A model generated the notes under the pieces. That model saw nothing but the letters and a program-made list of their open reading frames with translations, was not told where the DNA came from and searched no databases. The position numbers and the translations under genes are program-made. From positions 1-6,121 of the forward strand of contig JAFNAH010000095.1 in the NCBI GenBank assembly GCA_017860075.1: a stretch of 6,121 nucleotides of DNA. The letters run 5' to 3'. The first letter of the stretch is position 1. Each line of letters opens with the position of its first letter. Shown one piece after another: positions 6,002-6,121 of this stretch. The stretch comes from Acidobacteriota bacterium (GTDB lineage: Bacteria; Acidobacteriota; UBA6911).

Positions 6002-6048
6002 CCACCCCGAAGGGGTGGGACGGATCAGCCCGGGGTGTAAACCCCGGG
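6002..6048 (+). repeat. REP-like palindromic repeat, copy 2
   Basis: CCACCCC-GAA-GGGGTGG (6002-6018) is a perfect 7-bp stem. The linker GACGGATCAG follows, then a perfect 8-bp stem CCCGGGGT/ACCCCGGG with loop GTAA (6029-6048). Order and linker match copy 1 in reverse orientation, so the two units face each other around a core of about 150 bp. Confidence 0.75.
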
Positions 6049-6069
6049 GAGAGGGATAACGATGCATCC

Positions 6070-6093
6070 CCAACCCTGAAGGGGTTGGACAGA
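6070..6093 (+). repeat. REP-like palindromic repeat, copy 3 (first hairpin only)
   Basis: CCAACCC pairs with GGGTTGG (6082-6088) around the same GAA-centred loop, followed by the same GACAGA linker as the other copies. The CCCGGGG hairpin that should come next is absent. This is a half unit in the same orientation as copy 2. Confidence 0.65.
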
Positions 6094-6121
6094 ATCGCGA
6101 AATAGGACACTTAGTCATGGA

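Larger units (their letters stand above)
5768..6121. other. Non-coding tail with palindromic repeats
   Basis: These 354 bases follow the operon. They contain three palindromic repeat units, listed separately. The roughly 150 bases between the inverted units (5849-6001) show no convincing gene, RNA family or strong long hairpin. The only open frame across it, on the minus strand, runs through the repeats and has repeat-derived composition. An ATG at 6117 with AGGA nine bases upstream may begin the next gene, but two bases after it are not enough to judge. Confidence 0.6.

Noticed and set aside
5795..6093. CRISPR array
   Set aside because: The repeats are palindromic hairpin units in mixed orientation, with variable stems and irregular spacing, and there are no uniform spacers.
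5852..6118. Minus-strand open frame of 88 codons across the tail
   Set aside because: It runs through the palindromic repeats, which give its repetitive Pro/Ser/Gly/Arg-rich translation. There is no family similarity, and GC-rich repeats keep many frames open.
6104..6121. Start of a downstream gene (AGGA then ATG at 6117)
   Set aside because: The spacing is plausible for a ribosome binding site, but only five bases of frame are present, which is not enough to call a gene.

Overview
The window is GC-rich bacterial DNA. Gene starts are overlapping or tightly packed, Shine-Dalgarno-like sites are purine-rich, and the intergenic tail carries REP-type palindromic repeats. No marker gene fixes the phylum. 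The repeat style and gene content would suit an environmental, little-cultured Gram-negative lineage, but that is a guess.

Layout. Positions 471 to 1 on the minus strand hold the N-terminal 157 codons of a rhomboid intramembrane protease with an N-terminal zinc ribbon; the gene runs off the left edge. Positions 472-781 are a divergent intergenic region with a plausible sigma70-type promoter and a 13-bp palindrome over its -35 box. From 782 to 5767 five plus-strand genes form one tight operon. They are a NitT/TauT-type ABC permease (782-1645), its ATPase (GTG start at 1642, GTGA overlap), a membrane-hairpin coiled-coil protein (2505-3365, ATGA overlap), a two-part AAA+ ATPase resembling cyanobacterial/plastid Ycf46 (3384-5114), and a small soluble coiled-coil protein (5117-5767, 2-nt gap). 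From 5795 to the right edge there is a cluster of palindromic repeat units; the first doubles as a likely intrinsic terminator for the operon.

How the genes may work together. The first two genes are a recognisable import module (permease plus ATPase) with no substrate-binding protein in the window. The last three are not a known transporter accessory set. They comprise a protein that could sit in the membrane through a short hydrophobic hairpin and reach into the cytoplasm with a long coiled coil, a AAA+ remodelling ATPase with an apparently dead N-terminal ATPase-like half, and a second coiled-coil protein that could be adaptor or substrate. The working hypothesis is a membrane-tethered AAA+ machine that assembles, regulates or remodels the ABC importer or a partner complex. 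The operon structure is read directly from the sequence. The transporter and AAA+ assignments rest on clear motifs. The joint function is inference, and it is the most interesting point in the window.
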